Assembly: GCA_039105265.1 (NCBI GenBank)
Contig: JAPFFF010000023.1
Location: forward strand, 186,001 to 250,000
Direction of reading: 5' to 3'
DNA from: Tritrichomonas musculus
Taxonomy: Eukaryota > Parabasalia > Tritrichomonadida > Tritrichomonadidae
DNA length: 64,000 nt
Every line of letters begins with the position of its first letter. Position 1 is the first letter of the stretch. The translations under genes were made by a program, and so were the position numbers. Below, piece by piece: positions 48,058-60,000 of the stretch. Below the pieces are notes generated by a model. The model saw nothing but the letters and a program-made list of their open reading frames with translations. It had not been told where the DNA came from and ran no database searches.

Positions 48058-51000
48058 TTATGTTTGAATGGTTAAGAAAAGTGCCACAGATCTTTGAATC
48101 CAATGATCAGGGCTCTCTTCACTTGTAGGCAAGTACAAGTCCATTATGTGATTCGGCAAATCAATGGCGCCCGTTCCTCTATTTTGCATACGATAAAGCG
48201 GGCACTGATACAAATCCTTTCCTTCTTCATCATTCTGAGTTGGATACAAAAGAATGCTTGGAATTTGGCTTATCAATTCCCTCTGTCCGCATTCGACGAG
48301 AGAATTCTTCTCCACGTCAAATTTTGCACCTTCCAAGAACAAGTGATCAACGATGATTCCTTCATCAACTTCAATTTTATCTTCATTTTCAAGATAAATT
48401 TTTGACGCCCATTTTAATGAATCAAAAGAAACTTTGTGTTTTCTTGAATAAACTTGAAGAACAGCGGTTGTGAATTCTTCAGGATGAAAGAAAGCGCCAA
48501 GTTTAAATACTTTTGGTCTTTCTTTATTAATGACCCAATCATCGATGAATTTAACTCTTTGACGAAGATCGCCGATGTAACTTCTCAAAGACAAAATTGA
48601 AGGAAAACTTTTTTCTTTCCAAATTTCAGGAATTTTATTTCCAACAATTCTTCGCTTTAATTGTTCAAGTTTTTCATCGATTACAATCAAACCTTTCAAA
48701 CCTTTTTGTAGATGAATTAATGAAGCTTTAATTTCATTAATAAGATCATTATATAAAATGATTTCATGATTCAAAACAGTGTTAATTGTATCAGACAAAT
48801 CGAATGATTGTTCAAACTTTTTCATGTCAATTTCATTTGGAATTTCAAGAAGTAAAGTTTCGACAAGTTTCAAAGCAAATTGTTCTTCACTAGTTTCGCC
48901 AGAAGCCGCAACCAAAGTTGGCTGAATTTCGATCAAATTATTAAAAATTGAAAAAGCATCATTTCGTGCGATGATTGTTGACGCGTTCATAGAAAGGCCA
49001 ACATCGGCACCTTCAGTAACAATTGGCCAATTTGAGATGACATTCAAAACGTCTTGTAAATTGTCAGAAAAATGAGGGATGGGGTACCGTGGACCAAATG
49101 AATAATCAGGGTTATTTATGTCTTCTGAAAAGTACTTTTTAAGAAGACTTAATAATAACCGTCTGTCAAGAGGATCAGTGACTCTTCCTCCATAATTCAA
49201 CTCGCCGATGACGTATGACAATGATTCGAATGGAATTTCATTTGAAGAATCAATCAAGAACGTTTTCAAGTGCTTTCGAGAGATCATCAAATCACTCGGG
49301 TTGAATTCATATGGAATATTCCATCCAATTGAGCCGAATTGAAGTCTTTCAAGAACAACGGAATGATAAAAGGCAAGATGAAACGTCAATTGTCTCTCCT
49401 TCTCACTTGTCTCATTCATGTATTCGTCGGGATTCATTCCATTGTAGATACGAAGCATGTTTTCTCGAATTCCTTTTGGAATTTCGTAGATCAATTTCGT
49501 GCCTTGGTAAAGAATGCCAATTGGAAACCGATCATCGCTCATCGTGACAAGACAAAGACGAAATCGATCGGATACTTTGGTCGGATCCATGTGGTCGATT
49601 AAGTACTCAAGTCGTGGCATCCATGACAATGAAAGATGGCAATTTTGTAGCATGAGCCAAAATCCTTTCTCTGACGATTCTTCAATTAATTGCTCCGCTC
49701 CGGCGCCTCTGCCCCTGCCGAGCGAGTAACATGTAAGGTACTTGTCAAGCTCCATCGAGGTCGCTACTTCGGTGACTTCTTCAACGGGATCAATGCCCGG
49801 CGTGATGATGAAAATGAGCGGGCAAAGTGGACTTGAATTTTTGAAGACATTGGAAAGATTCAATGGCGGCGGCGTTACAAATTCTGTTCCAAGTGATTCA
49901 GAGACAAATAAACGAAGACCTTCACGAACTCGATGAAGATGAAAAACACGAAGAATCAGAAGTTTTTGAAAAGAGGTCAATTTAACCGTTTTATTGAGTG
50001 GAATTTCACATTTAGTTTCTGGTTCATTTGACTCGATGTATTCTTTCCAATCTTCCTGATTTTCTTGGATGTTTTGGACGATGTTTTCAAAGGATGGACT
50101 AACTTTTTCAAGAAGTAAAAGGAGCGACCAAATATCGTCAGAAATAAATTCAATGTTTTTTGGCCGATTGGATTCAATTTGATTTGAATCGGCCGATAAA
50201 AGAAATGCAAGTTCACTCTTAGTTATTTCTTTTTCAGCTGTCAGGATTCTAGTGGCCATCAGTGTTGAGAACAGCAGTTTATGACGACTAAACAATGAAA
50301 AAGAGACGCTTTCAAAAAATGAAGTGGCAACGGTTGCATTCAAATTTGAGATAAGTTCGTTAGTATTTTCTGAATGCTCAGCTTTTGAAATTGATGCCTT
50401 AAAAAGTGACACAAACCATTTGAGTGAGAATTGATACATCGGATCAACAACCGCAAAATCACTCGCGCAAAAGTAAAGCAAAGCTGCTCTTTCTGCCACT
50501 GATTTGTAAGTTTCTCTGAAGTCTGAAATCAACTTCTCTGTTTTCTTAGATTCTTCAATTTGGTTGGCAATGTCACTTGATGTTTTTTGTGCACTTTTTA
50601 GAGTGTTGATTGCTGTATCGTCATCAAGAATGTCGCTTCCAACATTTGATACAATTTGAAGAATTTCGTTTTCTGTTTCCAGCAATTTTTTAGTGTTTTC
50701 TGCATTTTTCTCCATGTTTTCAATTCTCATTTTATCAAGTTCTTCTTGTTCAACTTCAATCAAGTTGTTCATTAAAAGATCAGTCAATCCTGTCTCTGTT
50801 GTTGTGAAGTTAATCAAAGTTACTTGTGAACAAACTTCGGGTGAATAATGAGGATTTGGATATTTCGTTGTTAAATACAAACGAAATGACTCTGAATAAG
50901 AGACAAATTCACCTCCAATTGCAATCTTTTTAACACCGTCAACAATGATTTGTTCACGTGATAAAATCGGCTCAATTAAAGGATCAAGTTTTAAGCCAAT

Positions 51001-54000
51001 GTTTTCAATTAAAACTGCAATTCCAAATTGAACACAGCTTTTCAATCTTTGAATGAAATCGGATTGATCAAAACGAAGAACGACCAATTTTTCATTCAAT
51101 ATTGAACATAGCCATTTTGTGCCACTCAATTGCGGATCAATTAACAAAGGAAAACTTTGAATTGCATTTTCAATAATCAAAGCATTTTCAACTGAATGTG
51201 AGTCATTTGGAAGCCCTTTAACAATCCAGTCACGAATTGTTGGATCATTTCCAAGAGCAGAAGAAATTGTGAATGTTTCTGAATATTTAATTTCTTCTTC
51301 TTTTAAAAATTTCTTCCATTCATCAAGAAGATCCATTCGATAAGTTGGTCCAAATGCGCCAAGATGAGTCAAAGAAGCAGAAATCAACAAAGAATCACCA
51401 AGAATGAATGTTGATGATTGTTCTAAATTGGATGCACATTCAGACCATCTTTTCGTCTCGCCACTTAAACCATTCATTATTTCATTTGCTCTTTGAAGAC
51501 GAAGTTTTGTATTATCAACAGAATCAGCCAAACTTTTTTCGTTTTTCATTTCTTCATCATATTTGTCCATCAACTTTTTAAGTTGATCTTCAACTGATTG
51601 AAGATGACTTCTTCTTTTTGCAAGGATTTTTTCTGATTTGGCCAATTTTGCTGCTGCTTCTTCGGCTTCAATTTTCTTTGGAAGAATTTCTTGATAAATG
51701 AACCAATAATCATAAGAAGCACAAACCCAGTTATACAAATTAGCAGCTGCTACGTAACCGCTTTCAACAGCTGCTCTTTTTTCTTCTCTTTCTTTTTTAT
51801 TGGCACCGACATATTTCCTTAATTTATTGATTGTTTCACGAGTTAATTTTTCAATTTCAAACATTTTCACTTTTTTAATGAATTGGATATCATTCAATAA
51901 AGAAAGTGTTTCAGGCCAATAATCATCTTCTTTGACACCAGGAACGCCACTGTCAACCTTTCGTGGTTGTCTGCCGAAAATGATGCAAATTGCATCGAAT
52001 GTTTCTCTCAAAGCAGGATGAATTTTCTTTAATGTTTTAATATTCACTAATGAATCACGATCAATTGAATCAACTGCATCTTGAGCTGCTTGAAGAATTG
52101 GTTGTGCTGCTGCTAATTTTTCTTGAGCAATTTTATTTGTTTCTTTTGCTGCTGCTGCTTCGATTTCTGCAAGTTGACTTTGTTCTTGAACCTGTGCTCT
52201 TGTATCTTCAACTTCTCCTCGTTTCTGTTGAAGATCAAGAAGCATCTCCTCAACTTGCTGCCTCTTTTGTTGAAGCATTGGAATGTCTCGATCAAGAAGT
52301 TTACTCAATTCTTCAATTTGAACTCGTGTTGCTTTGATTTGATCGACGCCATTCTTGTACTTCGTGATGTTCACACTTGTTTCTTTTCTTTTCTCAGACA
52401 ATCTTCGAATGAATGTCGAGATCAACTCGAAGTAACGTGAAGGTGTACAAGCAGTGAATCTTTTTTGTTCTTTCAAGAATAAAAGTGCCATTTTTTCAAC
52501 ACTTTTGTGAATTTTCACACAAACATTCACAATACCCGTTAATAACCGTTTTTCACTCTCAACAAAGGAAACTTTTTCTAAAGAAGCACGTGCAACAGAT
52601 TCTAAGGCATCACTCGACCATGGCATGTACCAATCTATCGTCGTTTCAGTCCTCAAGGCTGGATAGGACAAGATTGACTCCTTAAAAATCGTTCCAAAAG
52701 GTGAAAAAACAAGAATTAAATGAAGGTTATTTTGAACACGGCTCTGAAAAAGTTCCCATGGATCACCGTCGGTTAGAAGCTCGTTTTGAACTATATCAGC
52801 CTTGATTTGGTCAATTTCATCCCTTTCAAAAAGATTGGGAATTTCTCCATTAATCAGAATATTTGAAATATCTTCCAATTGAAAAGAGCCGATGATTTGT
52901 GAGTCAGTAATCATGAAGCCGGTTTGTGTGTCAGTTGTTCCACACTGCTTCATCAAACTTTTCATGTCATCACGCCATTCATTGAATCCGTATGTTCGCG
53001 TGATTTGGACTTCGAAAACTTCCATACCAGCCATGTGCAAAGCGAGACGTGAAAGACTTTTTCTGCCACTCGATTTGACACCAACAAGCATTGAATGGCC
53101 CCTTTTCATTGTCAAAATTCGAGTAAGTGAGGTGATGTGAGAAACTGCTTCTTTAAAAAGAACAATGTCTAACGGTTTACTTGATTGTTGGTTATGCTCA
53201 TGAAGTACATTTCGACAAAAATCAAGAATTTCATCAATTGAAAGTTTTGTTTGATGATATGACGATGAATTTTCAATGAAATCGGTGAAAATAACCTCCT
53301 TTGAAATTTCTATTGAAAAAGTGGATTTGATTATTTCAGTTAGAAGATTCATAAACCAATCTCTATCGTCATTCGTGTTGAACCTATCATGAAATTCACG
53401 CAACATTTCATGCTTCCAAAGCATGACGAATTCTTCTTCATTTTTGATTTCATTCGATGGACAAAGCATCATTCCTTTCAAAACACGAACCAAACTCCTC
53501 AGTGAGAAGATGTAATGTGACTTGCTTGGAATAGGAAGTAAGTTTTGAACGCACTTTTCAAAAATGGATATCGAAGCATCAGCAATCTTCGTTGATATCT
53601 TTCTAACCTCTGTTGGATAAGTATCGTTTAAATGAATTCGAAGAAGATCATCGATGATTTTCTTCATCGATTCCAAAGAATACTTTGGTATATTTATATA
53701 GAAAAAGTGACGCAATAAACGGTTGCTGATCGTATATAAACCACCTCCTGGTTCTCCCATCGCTGCAAGCAATGTTGTGTCAACAACATGCTGAAATTCA
53801 ACTTTGGAAGTATCGTACCAGCCTCCATAATCAAAGAATTGTCGAATCAATTCGAGTGGTGGTTGAGCTCCATAAATTTCAGGTCGAATTGAATTCAAGT
53901 TATCTAAGAAAATAACAAGCTTTTGATTATCAAGTGGTCCGAAACATCCATGACGTTTTTGCATGAAACTTCGAAGAACTTTCAAAACATTCTTAGATGT

Positions 54001-57000
54001 TGAACAGTTTGCAAATGGAAGATTTCGACAATCAAATTTCGATTCTAAAACATCATTCGTTAACGTCTTTAAAACAAGAGTTTTACAACTTTCTGGTCCC
54101 GAAAGTAGCATGTGAACTTCATGATTAACAAGTAAACGTGAGATGTACATAATTGATGCTGTTTCATTCGTTGGAATGAGTTGACTTTCAAGTGGTTTTT
54201 CTTTCGTTATTTGGACGCCAGTGAATCCATCGCACCATTCTTCCCAACTGTTATTTGCGATGTTATAAAAGTAATCAAAAGAAGACCTTTCTTTGGGAAT
54301 GAAATTAAACTCTGATTTAATGAAATCAGAAAATATTTCTCTTGTTTCTTCTGTCAAATTCGCACCAAAGCTCCATATAACACAGAAAACAACAATGTTT
54401 TCAAATATAGAAAAATCATCTTTAAAGAAAGGAATTTTTTGATTTTCATGCTTTTTAAACAATGAAAAGTAAATTGATTCATTAAGTGGATCAATTTCTT
54501 TGACTTCATCACTGTCCTGTGATTCTTGATAAATTGGTTGTCTTAAGATATCATCGAAGCATTTTAATAATTTAAACATGTTTTTAAGCATGAATAAAGA
54601 ATTGTTTCCTATTTCCATTTTTCCTTTCAAATCGATAAATTCGATAATTTTTGGAATGTTTTCATTCAAAAAAGAATTCATAAATTCTTTTAATTTTTCA
54701 TTCTCAACTGTTTTGACATATGATTCAATTAATGCTGTAAATGGAAGTGTTGATGGATCAAAATAAACCATTCCACAACGAGAAACAGTTGCAGGTGATG
54801 CTTGACTTAAATCATCAACTTCAAAAACCATCCGAACATGATTTCCTAATGCAATTCTTTCGTTGTTTGATAAACAAAGAACTTTGTTATCATCAAGTAA
54901 TGAGTTCATTGTTTCAATCCACAACGAATCAACAGGACCGTCAACAACAATCCACATATATTCGGTTGGTTCTGACATAGAACAATCACGTATTTTAGAT
55001 GACAAAACACCATCACTCCAACCTGATGTTATAGGATCAAATAAACCATATAATTCAGGAATTGATATTGATTTTGGATTCAAAGAATCAATGTGAATTG
55101 CCATTTGATTTTCATCATTTTTAGCGATTTCATTCATTGCTATTTGTAATGCTTTCCAAGAGACAGATTTGCCTCCCATTGGGCCACCGACAAGCATCAA
55201 TCCATGTCTTAACATTGTTGTTTCATAAAGTTCATAACTTTTATTCAAATAAACTTGTAATGGAATGCAATTCAATTTTTCAAAGGCTTTAATTAACTGT
55301 TCTTGAACTTTTTCAGGTAATGACTTATTCAATTCTATGTCAGGGAAAACATCATGAATGATGTTCTCAAATAAAAGAATGTCAGATGATACTAATCGAG
55401 GCTTTGTACAATCTCTGATTGAGTTAACAAGTAACAAGCTTTCATCTTTATCTAAGTCATTTCTTTTCGCTTTCGCAGCAGTTGATAAAATGGACTTCAT
55501 TGCTCTCATTCCCCAATCATAATGATGAGCTTTAGAAAGCTGTGTTCGACACAAATCAAACAAAGCAACAAGTTTAACTGAAAGTGAAGAAGCATTTGTA
55601 AAACCGCCTGAAAAAAGCATGATTTCTGAGATGAAAACAAAATCAGGAACCATCATTGCACATGGTCTAAACAAAGCCTTTAAATTGTCAGGAAGTTCTG
55701 TCCTTCCTGCGTAACCAGGATTCATAGTTATGCAAATAGCAGCATTTTTATTTAATTTCAAAGTTCTTTCATCAAGAACAAATGTATCAACATTCGAAGC
55801 GATTGCATTTTGAATTGTTCTTACTTGTTGTGCAATTACTGAAAGAACTTCAATGTTAATTCGGTTAAATTCATCGAAACAACTCCAAGAACCTGATGTC
55901 GACAATCCAGCAAAGAATTGTGACATTTGTTCAGGTGTGACTTCTTCAGAACAATTGTAAACAACACAAGGCCTTCCAAGTGCTTTTGCACAATCACGAA
56001 CAGTTTCTGTCTTTCCTGTTCCTGCTGGTCCGCTTGGAGCACCACTTAAATTCTGCTTAAAAGAACTAAGAAGTGTTTGATAACATCTATCAGTGAGTGG
56101 AGTTATGACAAGTCTTGCTGAATTTCCAGCATATTCATATGAATATTCATAAACATTATTAATGCTTTTTACAATGACTTTTTCATCTTCCCAATAATAA
56201 CGTAATTGAACTTGCCATTTAAAAGAGTCAGGATCAACAACTTCTTGTTTATTTAATGATGTTATAATGTCTCTATTATGAACATCATTAATCAATAGAC
56301 ATGATATAACTTGACGTGTTGCTGGTGTCAATTTCTGACGAACCATTGAAGTCAAGAAATTCAATCCTTCAATGAATTTTTGTTGTAATAATTTCATTTG
56401 TCTTAAAGTTCTAGTTTCAAGACTTTGTGTCACTTTTTGTGTCCAAACAATTTGGTTTGCAATAAGAATTGCTTGTGCTGGATATTCAGAAATCCATTTA
56501 TCTTTAGGTGTTTCATCCACTTTTTCTAAAGCCTGCTTAATTTGTAAACGTAAAGTTGTTTTCATTTCTTCTTCAAATGAATTCAGCCAATCTTCAATTT
56601 CAGGAGTATTTCCATTAACAGGCTGATGAAATTGGACTGATTCAAGACCATCATCATTCATTGCAGTGATTAATAATTCATCATTAACCGTTATTGTTTG
56701 AACATATTCAAAAAGTTTATTCATTGATTTTTGAATTTGATCGAAATCTTTTGTGTGTGACAAAATTTCAATCAATTCATCATTGGATAAAAAGAAGAAC
56801 CTTGGAAATCCATGTCTTTTAGCTTCAAGATAAGCATTAAGACCTTGTGTGATTGATTCAAGAAGTCCATTTGATGTTTTCAGGTCATTTAAAAGATTAT
56901 CTCGATGCATAACATTATTGAATTCAGGATGTTTGTGCGTTTGATTCATGATTGCTGACCAGGTTCGATCAACAGATGCCCAATTTTGACTTTCTCGAAA

Positions 57001-60000
57001 TAATTTTCGTTGAATTGAAGTTCCAGTAAAAATTGGTTGTAAATAAAGCCATCCTCTTTGACATTCGATCCATTGATCAAGAATGTCGTGTGACAAACGA
57101 AGAAAAGTTAATCTTTCCAAAGCACGCTTCTTATTTGGAGCAATGAAAGGAGAAGTTAACAAAGTTTGTGTTGTAACAAGTTGATCATCAACAAGAGACA
57201 CAATGTCATCTATTTGAGTCAATATGTATTGATTTGTGTCTTTGAACTCCTTTGAAACAAATTGTTGTGTTTGAAGTTCATTGTCCATTTGATCAAGAGA
57301 TGTTTCAATGTTGTATTCATTCGATGCTTTGTTTGTAATCTCGGAAATTTGATCATTCCATCTTCCAAGATCCAAAGATAAAAATTCTTGAAGTGTCATT
57401 TCCATCGATGAAGCAACAGTGAATCCAACGGCACTTGAAATCATCTCCCAATGTTTTGTTTTAATTCCAGGATGTCTTAATTTTGCAATGAGAGGAATTT
57501 GAACTTTAAACTTCTCAATTTGATCAATTAAAGGAATTAAAACGTTCTCAATTAAAAGTGGATTTGGAAGTAAATCTTTCTTTAATTTGTTAATTTTTTT
57601 ATTGGCTTGTGACATGAATGCATTCATTGCATCAGGTCTAATTTGTGGAAATGGTGTGTCTAGCCAAGTTGTATCCATTGTTAGCCATTCACTAGCAAGA
57701 TTCCAAAGCATGTGTAAAGGATTAAATTCATCGATTAATTTATTAAGAATCTTACAAGGTGTTGGTTCAAAATTAAATAATTTATCATGAGAAATATATT
57801 TTTCTTGACATGATTTAAGTTTAAGAAGTTTGGCTTGAATTTCATTGATTTCATCACAAGCATCAACAGTTAGTTCTAAATCTTGGTATTTAGAAATGAA
57901 TGAAGGAAGCAAACCAGCAACAATTAATGAATCACTTTCAAGTTCTCTTTGATTTTGTCGAAGTTGACAAATCATCTTTGTCTTTTTAACTTGCGTTGTT
58001 CGATTTGCTTCTTCAATCATTAATTTAATTTTATAAGGAACTTGTAATGATTGATATTTTTCTTGACATTCATCATTAGAGATTTCAAAATGAAATTCTT
58101 CAAGGAAAGAAAATCTTTCCATTGCTGTTTTAATCTTAATTTCTCTCTTCTTTGTATTATGTGAAACTTGATGAATGAAGTCTTGTAAAGAAGAAAGTTG
58201 TTCTGGTGTTTCAATGTTAGTTTTAACTCTTTCTTTCACTTTTTGGAAATCATTTAATAAATCATGAATGTCTGAAACAGCAAATTCTTTCATTCTATTC
58301 AAAATGCAAGTAATTAATTTATTGATATGTTGAGATGCTTTTGTTTTAAATTCTGCACAATCAATGTTAAATATAGTTGTATGATAAAGGTTAACAAGTT
58401 GAGTTGAAACAATTACATGAGCTTTTTCAAACTCATTAATTTTTTGTCGATATTCATCAAGAGTTCTTTGTCCTTTAGGATCAAATTCCTGAGCAAATGT
58501 ATTTAAATTTAAACGTAAAGATTCACTAAGAGTTTTATAACTATTGTTGATATCATCCACTTTTTCAATGATCTTGTCAAGAATAGCTTCTAAATCAATC
58601 TTTGCATTTTGGATGATAACTCGACAATCATAAAATGAAACACAATTAACATTAACATCATACAATGGAATAGTTATGATTGGAAGGTCAATAACTTTCT
58701 CTTCAAGAAGATCAAGAATCGCCATGATCGACTTTTTGAATTCTTGAACAGATGGAATTAGTTGACTTTTTTCCCCAAATTTCAAAAAAACCGAAAATTG
58801 AGGCGGAATTGTATCGTCTTCAAGACGATCTCTAAATAACGACAAATACTTATCCAATGAATTTCCAACTATATCTAGCATTACAGTATGAAGCATTCTT
58901 ATTGTTAAAATTACCATTGTTTTAAATTTAAGTCGTTCTTCACTTAAAGGATCAGTTATTAAAGGGACTCCTTCTTCATTTGTACGATTAGTTGAAGAAA
59001 TGGCACTTTCAAGAGTTTCTTGGATTGATGCTTTAAATTTTTTAGTTGTTAATTCAAGGATTTCTTTTTGTCTTTGAATGAAATCTTCAAGTTCTAAAAC
59101 TTCATCAAATGAACCATTCAAAAACTTCATACTTTCACTATTCATAAAGATTGACCAAATAATTTGTAAACCTTCCAAAACATTAGGATAAGCCTGCAAA
59201 TGTTTTCTAGAAATTATTTCGAGATTTTTATTAAAAGCGCCTCTCGATTTAAAGTCGATTTCATGTTTAACAGGCTTCGATTTTCTTTGAAGTAAAGGAA
59301 GAAAATCTTCTCGATTTGGAACCAATGAATTATGTTCTAATTCAAATTCAAACTCAAATTTATTATTCATAAATTTAAAATTACAACAAACATCTTCTAT
59401 TAAATCATTAACAAGTCGCTCATAACGAACATCGCGTGGTATGTTCATCATCATTACAATTCTCTCTAAATTTTGCGGTGCTAATTCAGGAAGATCTTCA
59501 GTTGGCATTGATTGGACACGTGAGTCAAAACGAAATTGCATCTCATAACGAAGTGATCCTCGTTTTGCTGCTTCTATTCGTTCGGCAAATTTGTCTGGAT
59601 TTTCACAGTCAAACCGTAAATTAAAACGTGCCACTTTTTTCTTTTTATGATCGTCATTCCATTCAATTGTAAAGAAAAAAGTAACAGGATCATAATCAAT
59701 AACAGTACATGGACGCCATGTTGACTCAATATCATCATTTGAAATGTCACTTTTATACTTTGACCATGCTTTGGGATGCTTAAGAAGATATTCAAGAGAA
59801 AATTCTTCATAAGTGGTATCATCAAAAAGTTCTAGAGGTAGAAAAGGAGCAACATTTTTGTTTTCATCGTTTTTATTGTCATCTTGTTCTGAATCTTTTA
59901 ATGGCGGTAATGGTTTAGGGATTCGATACTTCGAGGTTAAAATTGAATCAATATTTGTTGTAGATGTTGGAAATTTGATGGTAGTATTTGTTTGTTTTTG

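Noticed and set aside
52050-52440. Leu-rich plus-strand frames opposite the dynein stalk
   Set aside because: They are antisense shadows of the heptad-rich coiled coil of dynein.
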